Origin: Nocardia carnea NBRC 14403
GTDB taxonomy: Bacteria; Actinomycetota; Actinomycetes; Mycobacteriales; Mycobacteriaceae
Reading direction: 5' to 3'
NCBI RefSeq assembly: GCF_000308515.1
Contig: NZ_BAFV01000007.1
Coordinates: 112,438 to 176,437, forward strand
DNA: 64,000 nt
The number at the start of each line of letters is the position of its first letter. The stretch's first letter is position 1. This document shows, in pieces, positions 43,169-52,727 of the stretch. Both the position numbers and the translations under genes were made by a program. The notes under the pieces are model-generated. The model did no database searches and was not told where the DNA came from. It saw only the letters and a list, made by a program, of their open reading frames with translations.

Positions 43169-44634
43169 CGCTCAGCCGTTTCGTCCGCATCCAGCTGGTC
43201 ATCTTCTCCATCCTCACGGTGGTCGGCCTGGCCGTCATGGGCGGCACCTATGTGGGTGTGCCCGCCATGCTCGGCATTGGGCGTATCGATGTCACCCTGC
43301 AACTCGCCGCCACCGGCGGGCTCTACCAGAACGCCAACGTCTCCTATCGCGGGACGAACGTCGGTGTGGTCCGCGAGGTCCGGCTCACCACCGAGGGTGT
43401 GGAAGCCCACCTGTCGGTCGACAGCGACTACAAGATCCCGGCCGATTCCAAAGCGCTGGTACGTAGCGTTTCGGCGATCGGCGAGCAGTACGTCGACCTG
43501 GTTCCGCCGGAGCAGCCCGGAGACGCCAACCTGTACGACGGCAGCGTGATCCCCGTGGACCGCACCGAACTGCCCCAGGATGTGGGTGCCCTGCTCGACC
43601 AGGCCGACCGGCTGCTGGCCAGCGTCGCCGACACCCGGCTGCGCCAGGTCATCGACGAAGCGTTCCGGGCGTTCAACGGTGCCGGACCGGACCTGCAACG
43701 GTTCCTCGACTCCGCGTCCCTGCTGGTGCAGGAAGCCAACGACAATGTCGAGCCGACCAAACAGCTGATCGAACAGATCGGCCCACTGCTCGACACCCAG
43801 GTCGACTCCGATGCCGCGATCCGATCGTGGACCCGCGATCTGGCGGTCGTCACCGACCAGTTGCGCGCCCACGACCCGGCCCTGCGCAGCATTCTCGCGA
43901 ACGGTCCCGCGGCGATGGAACGGGTCACCCAGCAGTTCGACGAACTGCGGCCGACCCTGCCACTGCTGCTGAACAACCTGGTGAGTGTGGGTCAGGTCGG
44001 TGTCACCTACCACGCCGGCCTGGAACAGATCCTCGTCGTCTACCCGCCGCTGATCGCCGCACTGCTCACCGCCGTACGCGGCCCCATGGAGTACGGCGCG
44101 CTCGTCGACTTCATGACGGTGCTCAACGATCCGCCGGCCTGTACCACCGGGTTCCTGCCGCCCGACCAGCGCCGCGGCCCCGACCAGGTCGATACGATCC
44201 CGACACCCGAGGGCCTGTACTGCAAGACCCCGCAGAACGACATCAGCGCGGTGCGCGGTATCCGCAACACACCGTGTATGGAATTCCCGGGCCGCCGCGC
44301 ACCGACCCCGGAACTGTGCCGCACCGGATTCGTTCCCGAGGGCACGAACCCGCCGTTCGGGCCGCCGCAACCGGTGGCCCCGGCCGCCGCGCCCGCACCC
44401 GGTGTCGCGCCGGCCGCCGCGCCCGATCCGGGGCCCGGGGTTGCGGGAGTACCCCCGGCACCTGCTAGTTTCTCGGGCGCAAGCACCCCCGCTGCCGCTC
44501 TCTCGTACGATCCGGCCACTGGGGTCTATACCGGAACCGACGGTCGCAGCTACCGTCAGGGCGATATCGCACCCGACGGATCAGGCGCCGTACCCGCGGA
44601 TTGGCAGGCAATGTTCGAGGAGCAGCAGAAATGA
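43165..44634 (+). CDS. mce4F: Mce family sterol-uptake protein Mce4F
   Basis: This 489-residue protein has the anchor IQLVIFSILTVVGLAVMGGT. The MCE domain has TGGLYQNANVSYRGTNVGVV and VSAIGEQYVDLVP, then a helical tunnel. A C-terminal region has four Cys (PPACTTG, LYCKTP, TPCMEF, ELCRTG) before a Pro/Ala tail. The start is GTG at 43165. The last Mce subunit of the operon. Confidence 0.94.
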   Translation: MTLSRFVRIQLVIFSILTVVGLAVMGGTYVGVPAMLGIGRIDVTLQLAATGGLYQNANVSYRGTNVGVVREVRLTTEGVEAHLSVDSDYKIPADSKALVRSVSAIGEQYVDLVPPEQPGDANLYDGSVIPVDRTELPQDVGALLDQADRLLASVADTRLRQVIDEAFRAFNGAGPDLQRFLDSASLLVQEANDNVEPTKQLIEQIGPLLDTQVDSDAAIRSWTRDLAVVTDQLRAHDPALRSILANGPAAMERVTQQFDELRPTLPLLLNNLVSVGQVGVTYHAGLEQILVVYPPLIAALLTAVRGPMEYGALVDFMTVLNDPPACTTGFLPPDQRRGPDQVDTIPTPEGLYCKTPQNDISAVRGIRNTPCMEFPGRRAPTPELCRTGFVPEGTNPPFGPPQPVAPAAAPAPGVAPAAAPDPGPGVAGVPPAPASFSGASTPAAALSYDPATGVYTGTDGRSYRQGDIAPDGSGAVPADWQAMFEEQQK

Positions 44635-45626
44635 GCGAGACCAAGGACCCCCGCCGTACCCGTAGGCGGGCCAGCCGGACGGCGGGTCCACCGGTCGAGG
44701 ACGCGACCGAACAGCTCACCGCCGATTCGGCGGCCGCCGGGTCCACCGCGGACGAGGCCGCCGGCGAGGCCGTGAGCGCCGCCGCGGGCGAATCCGCGGG
44801 GGCTTCAGCGGAGACGCCGGCGGACGCCACTGCGGCGAAGCCGGACGATGTCACTGCGGCGAAGCCGGACGATGTCACTGCGGCGAAGCCGGACGATGTC
44901 ACCGAGCGGATCGGTACCGCTACCGAATCGGCGTCCGTCGCCGGATCGGGAGATGCGGACGAAACCGTGCGGATCGACAAGTCCGCCACGGAAACCGTGG
45001 CGCTGGGCAAAACCGGAACCACAGCGGAATCCGCCGGGAAATCGGACTCCGGTGACCAGGAAACCGGCGCGACCGTCGTCTCGATGGAGAAATCGACCGC
45101 CACCGAATCCGGTGGGGCCGAACCCGCCGCGAAGGGCGGCTCGTGGAAGCGGATCGTCGCGCTCGCCGCCGCTGCGGTGCTGGTGATCGGCCTGGTCGGT
45201 GCCGCGGTGGTCTCGATGATCGCCGTCCAATCCACCGAGCAACGTGACGAACGCCGGGCCGAATATGTGGCGACCGCACGCCAGACAGTCATCAACCTGA
45301 CCACCATCCGCGCCGATACGGCCAAGGAGGATATCGACCGCATCCTCACCATGGCCTCCGGTGAATTCAAAACCGAGTTCGACGGCCGGGTGGATCCGTT
45401 CGCCGAGATCGTCAAGCAGGCGAAGGTGCAGTCCACGGGTGAGGTGGTCGAGGCCGCCGTGGAACGCGACGACGAGAACTCCGCGGTGATCCTGGTGGCC
45501 GCCAAACAAACCCTCACCAATGCGGGCGCCGAAGGCGAACAGCAGCGGTACTACCGCTTCCGGGTGACCGTGCAGCGCGCGGACGACGGTGCCCTGACCG
45601 CCTCGGACGTGGAGTTCGTGGCATGA
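44631..45626 (+). CDS. Mce-associated membrane protein (Rv3493c type)
   Basis: This protein of 331 residues has a long acidic, Ala/Glu/Thr-rich cytoplasmic N-terminus. One membrane span, IVALAAAAVLVIGLVGAAVV, follows, and then a small VirB8/SnoaL-like external domain (QRDERRAEYVATARQTVINL, IDRILTMASGEFKTEF). This fits Mce-associated (Mam4A-type) proteins that stabilise the transporter. The N-terminus holds three perfect AAKPDDVT repeats. ATG at 44631 overlaps the mce4F stop. Confidence 0.88.
   Translation: MSETKDPRRTRRRASRTAGPPVEDATEQLTADSAAAGSTADEAAGEAVSAAAGESAGASAETPADATAAKPDDVTAAKPDDVTAAKPDDVTERIGTATESASVAGSGDADETVRIDKSATETVALGKTGTTAESAGKSDSGDQETGATVVSMEKSTATESGGAEPAAKGGSWKRIVALAAAAVLVIGLVGAAVVSMIAVQSTEQRDERRAEYVATARQTVINLTTIRADTAKEDIDRILTMASGEFKTEFDGRVDPFAEIVKQAKVQSTGEVVEAAVERDDENSAVILVAAKQTLTNAGAEGEQQRYYRFRVTVQRADDGALTASDVEFVA
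44829..44900 (+). repeat. Three perfect 24-bp tandem repeats in the Mce-associated gene
   Basis: The same 24-bp unit starts at 44829, 44853 and 44877. Each encodes TAAKPDDV without shifting frame. Copy number could vary between strains by slippage. Confidence 0.9.
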
Positions 45627-46183
45627 GCGGGAGCGAGCCGGACACGGCAGCGGAGCACAGCATGACCGAGGAACAGCGCCCCGCCGAGAGGACCGGCATG
45701 AAACTGCGCAACAAGATCCTGCTCGGCGTCACGGCGGTTGTTGTCGTCGCCGCCGCGGTGGTGGCCGGTATCGGCGGCTACCGGTACTGGGACTACCGCC
45801 AATCGGAGCAGTCGCGCACCGACGCCGTCGCCGCCGCGAGCCGCACGGTCTCGGCCATCTTCAGCTACGAGCACCAGACGGTGGAGAAGGAACTGCCCAA
45901 GGCCGCCGAAAGCCTGGCCCCCGATTTCCGTGGCGACTTCCTCCAGCTCATCGAGAAGGCGATCGTGCCGGGCGCCAAGGAAAAGGAACTGACCGTCAAG
46001 GCCACTACCCAGGCCGGCGGCGTGGTCTCTGCCGACCGCGCCCACGCCGAGGTGCTGCTGTTCCTGAACCAGGTCACCACCAGCAAGGAAGCACCCCAGG
46101 GCACCACCACCGGCAGCCGTGTCCGGGTCGCCCTGGACAAATCCGATGACCAGTGGCTGGTCGCCGCGGTCACCCCGATCTGA
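45623..46183 (+). CDS. Mce-associated membrane protein (Rv3492c type)
   Basis: This protein of 186 residues has a membrane span, ILLGVTAVVVVAAAVVAGIG. An external domain follows (YDYRQ-like YWDYRQSEQSRTDAVAAASR, IFSYEHQTVEKEL, APDFRGDFLQLIEK) that is paralogous to the previous gene's domain. It corresponds to the second Mce-associated gene after mce4F. It overlaps the upstream gene by 4 nt and ends the operon. Confidence 0.88.
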   Translation: MSGSEPDTAAEHSMTEEQRPAERTGMKLRNKILLGVTAVVVVAAAVVAGIGGYRYWDYRQSEQSRTDAVAAASRTVSAIFSYEHQTVEKELPKAAESLAPDFRGDFLQLIEKAIVPGAKEKELTVKATTQAGGVVSADRAHAEVLLFLNQVTTSKEAPQGTTTGSRVRVALDKSDDQWLVAAVTPI

Positions 46184-46229
46184 CCTGCTGACGGTAGCTG
46201 CCGTCAGGGTTTCGACTGCGGACTCACGA

Positions 46230-46261
46230 AATGCCCCCACCGGTGCCGGTGGGGGCATTTT
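46230..46261. terminator. mce4 operon terminator
   Basis: AATGCCCCCACCGG at 46230-46243 pairs perfectly with 46246-46259 around a 2-nt loop, followed by TT. It lies between the convergent mce4 operon and otsA. Confidence 0.8.
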
Positions 46262-46366
46262 CGATGAAAGCCCGTCAGCGGCTGTGAAGGTGTAGTCGAA
46301 GCAGTCGGCGGCCGGTCAGGAACAATACCGGCGCATCGCCCCGTCGGCCCGCAACCGCCGCAGGTC

Positions 46367-48004
46367 CTATTCGGAGTAGTCGTCCCCGTCGTCCGAGTCT
46401 GCGACCAGTGCTTTCCCGGCGACCTGCCCCTTCGCGAGGGCATCGAGGAAGGCGCGCGCCCAGCGGTCGACATCGTGGGCGAGGACCTGGCGGCGCAGGG
46501 CGCGCATACGGCGGCGGCGGGTTTCGCGGTCGTCGGTGAGGGCGGAGACGATGGAGTCCTTCACGCTGTCCAGGTCGTGCGGGTTGCACAGGTAGGACTG
46601 GCGTAGTTCGGCGGCCGCACCGGTGAACTCGCTCAGGACGAGGGTCCCGTTGAGGCCGCTGTGGCAGGCCACGTACTCCTTGGCAACCAGGTTCATACCG
46701 TCACGCAGCGGGGTCACCAGCATGACATCGGCGGCGACGAAGAAGGCGATGAGTTCCTCGCGGGCGATCGGGCGATGCAGATAGTGCACCACCGGATAGC
46801 CGACCCGGGCGAACTCGCCGTTGATGCGCCCGACCTGGCGTTCGATATCGCCACGCATCTGGATATAGCTTTCGACCCGTTCTCGGCTCGGCGTGGCGAG
46901 CTGCACCATCACGGTGTCGGCCGGGTCGATACGGCCTTCGTCGAGCAGCTCTTCCAGCGCATTGAGCCGGATATCGATGCCCTTCGTGTAGTCGAGCCGG
47001 TCGACACCGAGCAGGACATGTTTGGGACTGCCGAGTTCCGCGCGGATCTGAGCGGCGCGCTCGCGCACCGAACGCCGCCGTGAATGCTCGTCCAACCCCG
47101 CGGAGTCGATGGAGATCGGGAACGCACCCACCCGCACCGTCCGGAAGCCGACCTGCACCACACCCATCTTCGACCGCACCCCGACCGTGCCGCGCGAAGT
47201 GGGCTGGCCGGCCAGCCGGCGGGCCAGGTACAGGAAATTCTGGGCACCGCCGGGCAGATGGAACCCGATCAGATCCGCCCCCAGCAGACCCTCCACGATC
47301 TCGGTGCGCCACGGCATCTGCATGAACAGTTCGACCGGCGGGAACGGTATATGCAGGAAGAAACCGATGGTGAGATCGGGCCGCAGCATCCGCAGCATCT
47401 TCGGCACCAGCTGCAGCTGATAGTCCTGCACCCAGACCGTGGCCCCCTCGGCCGCGACCTTGGCCGTCTCCTCGGCGAAACGCCGGTTCACCTGCACATA
47501 GGCCGACCACCAGGCCCGGTTGTACACGGGGCGGACGATCACATCGTGGTAGAGCGGCCACAGGGTCGCATTGGAGAAACCCTCGTAATAGTCGGCGACC
47601 TCCTGCGCCGAAAGCGGTACCGGATACAGCTCCAACCCGTCCTCGACGATCGGATCGACGTCGACATCGGGCACGCCGGCCCACCCCACCCAGGCGCCGC
47701 GATTGCTGCGCAGTACCGGCTCCAGCGCGGTCACCAGACCGCCGGGGCTCCGTTTCCAGCGGGTGCTTCCGTCCGGCAGTTTTTCCAGATCCACCGGAAG
47801 CCGGTTGGCCACGACGACGAAACCGGAACCGGCCCCGCGCTCGCGCAGGGGTTCGGCGTCCACCGCCTCGGGCTGGGCCTCCACCAGATCGATCGGACCC
47901 GTGACCGGTCCGGAGCCGTTACCGGTTCCGGACGGACCCGCGGATATGCCGGTTTCATCCTGGGGGGTGGAATCGCTGGACGGCTGATCTGTCATCTGGT
48001 CCAC
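46367..48004 (-). CDS. otsA: Trehalose-6-phosphate synthase OtsA
   Basis: This glycosyltransferase-20 enzyme of 545 residues makes trehalose 6-phosphate from a nucleotide-activated glucose and glucose 6-phosphate. [12 protein letters not shown] and [11 protein letters not shown] start the domain. [44 protein letters not shown] and [16 protein letters not shown] are hallmark segments. About 55 variable residues precede the domain. GTG at 48004 has AAGGAT upstream; ATG at 47995 is possible. It converges with the mce4 operon, as Rv3490 does. Confidence 0.95.
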   Translation of the reverse strand: MDQMTDQPSSDSTPQDETGISAGPSGTGNGSGPVTGPIDLVEAQPEAVDAEPLRERGAGSGFVVVANRLPVDLEKLPDGSTRWKRSPGGLVTALEPVLRSNRGAWVGWAGVPDVDVDPIVEDGLELYPVPLSAQEVADYYEGFSNATLWPLYHDVIVRPVYNRAWWSAYVQVNRRFAEETAKVAAEGATVWVQDYQLQLVPKMLRMLRPDLTIGFFLHIPFPPVELFMQMPWRTEIVEGLLGADLIGFHLPGGAQNFLYLARRLAGQPTSRGTVGVRSKMGVVQVGFRTVRVGAFPISIDSAGLDEHSRRRSVRERAAQIRAELGSPKHVLLGVDRLDYTKGIDIRLNALEELLDEGRIDPADTVMVQLATPSRERVESYIQMRGDIERQVGRINGEFARVGYPVVHYLHRPIAREELIAFFVAADVMLVTPLRDGMNLVAKEYVACHSGLNGTLVLSEFTGAAAELRQSYLCNPHDLDSVKDSIVSALTDDRETRRRRMRALRRQVLAHDVDRWARAFLDALAKGQVAGKALVADSDDGDDYSE

Positions 48005-48152
48005 TCACGCATCCTTACGCGCGGCGCTGTACGCCATGTAGTTGTGTGGATCCGCTGACGTCGCCGTTGGCGCCGGCGGCCCACATGACCGTCAGCGCCC
48101 GGAGGCGATAGCTTGCGTGACCAGGCGCTCGGCCATGCGGATAAGGCTCAGC

Positions 48153-48323
48153 TTATTCGGTTCGGGCGCCCGGGCCGATCCCCAACATCGACAGGAGCAT
48201 CCGGCATTCGTCGGCATCGGCGGCATAGGCGGCCACGACCCGCTGCGCCTGACGAGCGGTCTCGTCGGCGAGGGGTTCCAGTTCGTCGTCGGCGATACCG
48301 TTGGCGCTGCTTTTCGCGGCCAT
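48153..48323 (-). CDS. Small conserved protein next to otsA
   Basis: This protein of 56 residues starts MAAKSSANGIADDELEPLAD and continues as one or two helices (RQAQRVVAAYAADADECRML). A GGAGG ribosome-binding site lies 7 nt before the ATG at 48323. A small gene lies at the equivalent place upstream of otsA in mycobacteria (Rv3489). The function is unknown. Confidence 0.7.
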   Translation of the reverse strand: MAAKSSANGIADDELEPLADETARQAQRVVAAYAADADECRMLLSMLGIGPGARTE

Positions 48324-48466
48324 CTCAATCCTCCCGGCAGGTGCGCTGGTATGTGAAATGTCAATGGTATCTGTCCTAGGAAGCGGTCGCTGCGGCCGCG
48401 GTAACACAACGCCCCTTCGAGGGCTATACCGTGGGCAGCGAAAACGATCAGGAAGGGGCCGTCAGC

Positions 48467-49300
48467 ATGCCGTTGGCCACGGTGAACGGAATATCGCTCA
48501 ACTATCAGATCAAAGGAGACCGTTCCAAGGGCACCGATGTGAAAGGCGGCGGCCCGCTGGTCGTGCTGATCATGGGGACGGGCAGCCCGGGCCGTGTCTG
48601 GGAGCTGCATCAGGTACCGGCCCTGATCGCCGCCGGCTACCGGGTCTGCACGTTCGACAACCGGGGAATCGCGCCGTCCTACGAGGCCGCCGGCGGCATG
48701 ACCATCGACGAAATGGTGGCCGATACGGCCGGGCTGATCGAGTTCCTGGACGAGGGCCCGGCGCTGGTGGCCGGTACGTCGATGGGCGCCCGGGTGGCGC
48801 AGGAACTCGCCCTGGCCCGGCCCGAGCTGGTGCGTAAGGCCGTGTTCCTGGCCGGGCACGGCCGGCTGGACCGGTTCCAGAAGACCCTCTCGCTGGGCGA
48901 ACACGAACTCGACGAGAGCGGGGTGAAGCTGCCGCCGAAGTACGAGGCCGCCCTCACCGCGGTGATGAACCTTTCCCCCGCGACCATGGCCGACGCCAAC
49001 GCTGCCCGTGACTGGCTGGACCTGTTCGAGTTCACCGGCGGTCCGGCGACCCCCGGGATCCGTGCCCAGCGCAAGATGGACCACGAATTCGACCGGGTGC
49101 ACGCCTACCGGGCCATTCGGGTGCCGTGCCTGGCGGTGGGTTTCGCCGATGACCGGATGATCCCGCCGTACCTGTCGCGGGAGGTCGCCGAGGCCATTCC
49201 GGGCGGTCGCTACCAGGAAGTTCCGGATGCCGGCCATTACGGCTACCTGGAGCGACCCGATACAGTGAACAAGATCCTCCTGGAGTTCTTCGCCTCCTAG
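48467..49300 (+). CDS. Alpha/beta-fold hydrolase
   Basis: This hydrolase of 277 residues begins MPLATVNGISLNYQIKGD. LVVLIMGTGSPGRVWE is the oxyanion strand, VAGTSMGARVAQELA holds the nucleophile Ser, FADDRMIPPYL the acid and PDAGHYGYLERPD the catalytic His. The substrate is not predictable. ATG at 48467 with GGAAGGGG upstream is preferred to a GTG at 48431. No operon partner is seen. Confidence 0.88.
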   Translation: MPLATVNGISLNYQIKGDRSKGTDVKGGGPLVVLIMGTGSPGRVWELHQVPALIAAGYRVCTFDNRGIAPSYEAAGGMTIDEMVADTAGLIEFLDEGPALVAGTSMGARVAQELALARPELVRKAVFLAGHGRLDRFQKTLSLGEHELDESGVKLPPKYEAALTAVMNLSPATMADANAARDWLDLFEFTGGPATPGIRAQRKMDHEFDRVHAYRAIRVPCLAVGFADDRMIPPYLSREVAEAIPGGRYQEVPDAGHYGYLERPDTVNKILLEFFAS

Positions 49301-49442
49301 GGGGAACCCGAAGTTAACGCCGGCCTTGCTAGGGTCGACACATCGTTGGGTTCGCAAAAACGGCAGCCGAAGGTCCGCCTTCCTGCCGTGCCGGACCCGG
49401 ACAGATCCGTACACATACGCGCGAGCACCCCTGTGAGGTGAA

Positions 49443-49673
49443 ATGAGCACCAACCCGTTCGACGACGAGGACGGCCGCTTCTTCGTTCTGGTCAACGACG
49501 AAGAACAGCATTCCCTGTGGCCGGCCTTCGCCGAGGTCCCGGCCGGCTGGCGCGTGGTCTTCGGTGAGGACAGCCGCGCCGCCTGCGTGGAGTACGTGGA
49601 GCAGAACTGGACCGATATGCGGCCCAAGAGCCTGCGTGACGCCATGGCGGCCGACGAAGCGGCCCGCAAGTAG
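49443..49673 (+). CDS. Orphan MbtH family protein
   Basis: This protein of 76 residues shows the full MbtH signature: [33 protein letters not shown] and the C-terminal [11 protein letters not shown]. MbtH proteins bind adenylation domains of non-ribosomal peptide synthetases and activate them. No synthetase gene is present in the window, so it probably serves synthetases encoded elsewhere. A terminator follows. Confidence 0.93.
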   Translation: MSTNPFDDEDGRFFVLVNDEEQHSLWPAFAEVPAGWRVVFGEDSRAACVEYVEQNWTDMRPKSLRDAMAADEAARK

Positions 49674-49702
49674 CGCAGCCCGCTTACCTCTTGCACGGAC
49701 CA

Positions 49703-49739
49703 CCGCTGCGCGGCACCGTATTCCGGTGTCGCGCAGCGG
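49703..49739 (+). terminator. mbtH terminator
   Basis: Sixteen-base arms at 49703-49718 and 49724-49739 pair with one G-T position around a 5-nt loop. It lies 30 nt after the mbtH stop codon. Confidence 0.65.
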
Positions 49740-49768
49740 ACGGTACCGAGTATGATGGCTGCGCCCAC

Positions 49769-49840
49769 GCCTCCTTAGCTCAGTGGTAGAGCACTCGCCT
49801 TGTAAGCGAAAGGTCGTCAGTTCAATCCTGACAGGGGGCT
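49769..49840 (+). tRNA. tRNA-Thr (anticodon TGT)
   Basis: The 72-nt cloverleaf has acceptor GCCTCCT pairing with AGGGGGC, a D-arm AGCTCAGTGGTAGAGC and anticodon loop CTTGTAA with TGT at 49801-49803. The T-arm is GTCAGTTCAATCCTGAC. The 3' CCA is not encoded (CCG follows the discriminator T). TGT reads ACA threonine codons. Confidence 0.93.
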
Positions 49841-49845
49841 CCGAC

Positions 49846-49881
49846 CGAAAGGCCCCCACCGTTGTCGGTGGGGGCCTTTCG
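49846..49881 (+). terminator. tRNA-Thr terminator
   Basis: CGAAAGGCCCCCACCG at 49846-49861 pairs perfectly over 16 bp with 49866-49881 around a TTGT loop. It begins 5 nt after the tRNA. Confidence 0.85.
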
Positions 49882-49968
49882 AATGCGTCGGAGCGGGCTG
49901 ATCGCCGTCAGATGGGGACGGAGGCGCGATCCGCCGGTCACGGCAGCTGTCGCCGCGCGGTGCTTCGA

Positions 49969-50394
49969 TCAGGCGGGGACGTTGGTTCCGTAGCCCAGGT
50001 CGCGCAGGGCCTGCTTGATCCTGGTCTGTGCGTCGTCGAGGGATTCGGGGGCCGGATTCGGATCCGCTCCGGAGATATCGAAGTTGCCCATGGTGAAGGC
50101 CGGGAAGACGTGGACGTGCAGGTGGGGGACCTCCAGCCCGGCGATCAGCAGGCCGGCCCGGGGCGCGTCGAACGCTGCCCGCACGGCCTGGCCGACCTTC
50201 TGCGCTACACCGTTGAGGCGCGCGAAGACCTCGGGTTCGATGTCCTGCCACTGATCGATTTCCTTGCGGGGGACCACCAGGGTGTGCCCCTGGGTCACCG
50301 GCGCGATGGTGAGGAAGCCGACGAATTCGTCGTCCTCCCAGACGAACCGGCCCGGCAGATCCCCGGCGATGATCGCACTGAAAACAGAAGCCAT
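49969..50394 (-). CDS. HIT family nucleotide-binding protein
   Basis: This protein of 141 residues has the histidine triad in [11 protein letters not shown]. The opening [20 protein letters not shown] and [13 protein letters not shown] are also typical. HIT proteins hydrolyse or transfer AMP from nucleotide conjugates. It is transcribed leftwards, away from purD. A second HIT protein lies at 58396. Confidence 0.92.
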   Translation of the reverse strand: MASVFSAIIAGDLPGRFVWEDDEFVGFLTIAPVTQGHTLVVPRKEIDQWQDIEPEVFARLNGVAQKVGQAVRAAFDAPRAGLLIAGLEVPHLHVHVFPAFTMGNFDISGADPNPAPESLDDAQTRIKQALRDLGYGTNVPA

Positions 50395-50442
50395 ACGGTG
50401 AGCTTATGGCGCGCCGGGGCCGGCCGGACACCGCCGGGTGTC

Positions 50443-50820
50443 CTACACGCCGACGAAGTGGGACAGGATGCCCTGGACCTCGTAGATATCGACCTGGCGG
50501 TTGAACCTCTTCTGCAGGGGGGTGTCGGAACCGGAGATCCACACCAGCAGTTCGGCGTCCAGGTCGAAGGTGCCGGCGGTTTCCACCGAGAAATGGGTGA
50601 TCGCGCGGTACGGGATGCTGTGATAGCTCACCTTCCGGCCGGACAATCCCTGCTTGTCGACGAGGATGAGGCGGCGATTGGTGAACAACATGGCGTCGCG
50701 GACCAGGATGTAGGCCGAATAGACCTGTTCGCCGTTGCCCAGTAGCCGCTGGAATTCCTGTTGTGCCTGCGCCGGTTCCACCTGCCCGGCATTCCCCATG
50801 ATCCCGTCCATCAGACCCAT
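50443..50820 (-). CDS. Bacterial PH-domain protein
   Basis: This protein of 125 residues fits the bPH (DUF1696-like) fold. GEQVYSAYILVRDAMLFTNR, RLILVDKQG, VSYHSIPYRAITHFSVETAG and DAELLVWISG are the successive strands. Such proteins are small cytosolic modules without known catalytic activity. The role is unknown. It lies 48 bp upstream of the HIT gene on the same strand. Confidence 0.82.
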   Translation of the reverse strand: MGLMDGIMGNAGQVEPAQAQQEFQRLLGNGEQVYSAYILVRDAMLFTNRRLILVDKQGLSGRKVSYHSIPYRAITHFSVETAGTFDLDAELLVWISGSDTPLQKRFNRQVDIYEVQGILSHFVGV

Positions 50821-51094
50821 GACGACCGTCCTCCCGTCCGCGCGTTGACCCTGGCGGGCCGGTGCGCGAATTACCCGCCCGCTTCGGGGGTTTCACCACC
50901 ATCATCCACAAGGTGGCGCGGGCGGGCGCCGACCGGCGGGAACACGCTGGTAACGGGGCTGCCGCGCGGCGGAACCGGACGACCCGGGAGGCCGGGACCG
51001 GCTGCCCGGTGGCGTTCCGGCCGTGGCATCCGCGACCCCTCGTGCGCGCGGCGGTGAGCGTCCGGCACTGCGCGGCCCGTTTCCCGGCACGCTC

Positions 51095-51100
51095 TAAGCT
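51095..51100 (+). promoter_or_regulatory. -10 box of a leaderless purD transcript
   Basis: TAAGCT fits TAnnnT and lies 6 nt before the purD GTG at 51107. No ribosome-binding site is seen. Confidence 0.5.
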
Positions 51101-51106
51101 GTCCGG

Positions 51107-52378
51107 GTGCGAGTACTCGTCATCGGTTCCGGAGCCCGTGAACACGCCCTCGTCCTTGCGCTGCGCCGTGACCCGGCGGTGAGTGCGCTCATCGCGGCAC
51201 CGGGCAACGCCGGTATCGCCCAGCACGCGCAGGTGCGCCCGGTGGACGCCGGATCGGCGGAGGCCGTGGCCGCGCTGGCGCGGGAGGTGGCCGCAGATCT
51301 GGTGGTGATCGGTCCCGAGGTGCCGCTGGTCCTGGGGGTGGCCGATGCCGTGCGCGCGGCCGGTATCGCCTGTTTCGGTCCGTCGGCCGAGGCCGCCCGG
51401 ATCGAGGGTTCGAAGGCGTTCGCCAAGGATGTGATGGCCGCGGCCGGGGTACGGACCGCGCACAGCGAGGTCGTGGACACCCCGGCTGAACTGGACGCCG
51501 CGCTGGACCGTTTCGGTCCGACCTGGGTGGTGAAGGACGACGGTCTGGCCGCGGGTAAGGGGGTCGTGGTCACCCAGGATCGCCTGGCCGCCCGTGATCA
51601 TGCCGCCGAACTGCTCGAACAAGGGCATCCGGTGCTGCTGGAATCTTTCCTCGACGGTCCGGAAGTATCGCTGTTCTGCCTGGTGGACGGGGAGACAGTG
51701 GTGCCGCTGCTGCCGGCGCAGGACCACAAGCGGGTGGGCGACGGCGATACCGGGCCCAATACCGGCGGGATGGGCGCCTATACGCCGCTGCCGTGGCTGC
51801 CCGACGGCATGGTCACGCAGATCGTCGACGAGGTGGTGGCCCCGGTCGCCGCCGAAATGGTCCGGCGTGGCTGCCCTTTCAGCGGTCTGCTGTACGCCGG
51901 CCTGGCGATGGGGGCGGCGGGCCCGGCGGTGGTGGAATTCAACTGCCGATTCGGGGATCCGGAGACGCAGGCGGTGCTGGCGCTGCTGGACAGCCCCCTG
52001 GGCGAGCTGCTGTTCGCCACCGCGACCGGCACTCTGGCCGAGACGCCCGCACCGCGCTGGCACGGTGGGGCGGCGGTCACGGTGGTGCTGGCCGCGGAGA
52101 ACTATCCCGGCCGGCCGCGCACCGATGATGTGATCACCGGGGCGAGCGATGCGGCGACCGATGATCCGGCAACCGTCCTGCATGCGGGAACGTCGCAGCG
52201 TGCGGACGGTGCACTGGTCTCCGCGGGCGGCCGGGTGCTGAGCATCGTCGGCACCGGTGCGGATCTGACTGCCGCACGCGTTGCCGCCTACGACCGCTTG
52301 GCGGGGATCAAACTGCCCGGTAGCCACTACCGCTCGGATATCGGGCTCGCCGCGGTCGAGGGCCGTATCGAGCTCTGA
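51107..52378 (+). CDS. purD: Phosphoribosylamine-glycine ligase PurD
   Basis: This ATP-grasp ligase of 423 residues carries out the second step of purine synthesis. It starts [19 protein letters not shown] and has the ATP-grasp segment [17 protein letters not shown]. The signature [19 protein letters not shown] and the metal-binding [12 protein letters not shown] follow. The length is normal. GTG at 51107 appears leaderless. purB lies 4.5 kb downstream, as purD and purB are near one another in mycobacteria. Confidence 0.96.
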   Translation: MRVLVIGSGAREHALVLALRRDPAVSALIAAPGNAGIAQHAQVRPVDAGSAEAVAALAREVAADLVVIGPEVPLVLGVADAVRAAGIACFGPSAEAARIEGSKAFAKDVMAAAGVRTAHSEVVDTPAELDAALDRFGPTWVVKDDGLAAGKGVVVTQDRLAARDHAAELLEQGHPVLLESFLDGPEVSLFCLVDGETVVPLLPAQDHKRVGDGDTGPNTGGMGAYTPLPWLPDGMVTQIVDEVVAPVAAEMVRRGCPFSGLLYAGLAMGAAGPAVVEFNCRFGDPETQAVLALLDSPLGELLFATATGTLAETPAPRWHGGAAVTVVLAAENYPGRPRTDDVITGASDAATDDPATVLHAGTSQRADGALVSAGGRVLSIVGTGADLTAARVAAYDRLAGIKLPGSHYRSDIGLAAVEGRIEL

Positions 52379-52379
52379 C

Positions 52380-52700
52380 TCTCGAGGGTGCACGTTGCCG
52401 AGCATCCGGGGCGCACGGTTGCCGATCCCCAAGGGGTCCCGAGGCAGAGGTTGCGGGGTGCGAGGTGAGGTAGCAGGCGGGCCTGAGGGCGAACCTCCCG
52501 GGCGCGAGGCAACGTTTCCTCGGGCGCGAGGCTGAGCTACCGGACGCGAGACGCCGAACTCCCCTTCGCGAGGTCGAGTTCTCTGGTGCGAGGTCGAGTT
52601 CCCGGAGTGCGAGGTCCAGTTCCCTGGGCGCGACGCGGAGCCTCCCGGTCGCGGGACGCAGAACTTCCGAGGTGCGCGACGCCGGCCGTCCAGGAGGTGC
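52380..52700. repeat. Degenerate minisatellite with a 20-22 bp period
   Basis: A GCGAGG or GCGACG core recurs at 52504, 52526, 52546, 52568, 52588, 52609, 52630 and 52651. Spacing is 20-22 bp, with weaker copies on both sides. GCGAGGTCGAGTTC and its variants are the best-conserved units. The period is not a strict multiple of three and no gene is supported here. It resembles MIRU/VNTR loci. Confidence 0.7.
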
Positions 52701-52727
52701 GGCGTCGCGCCCCGGAACCGGGTGCGG

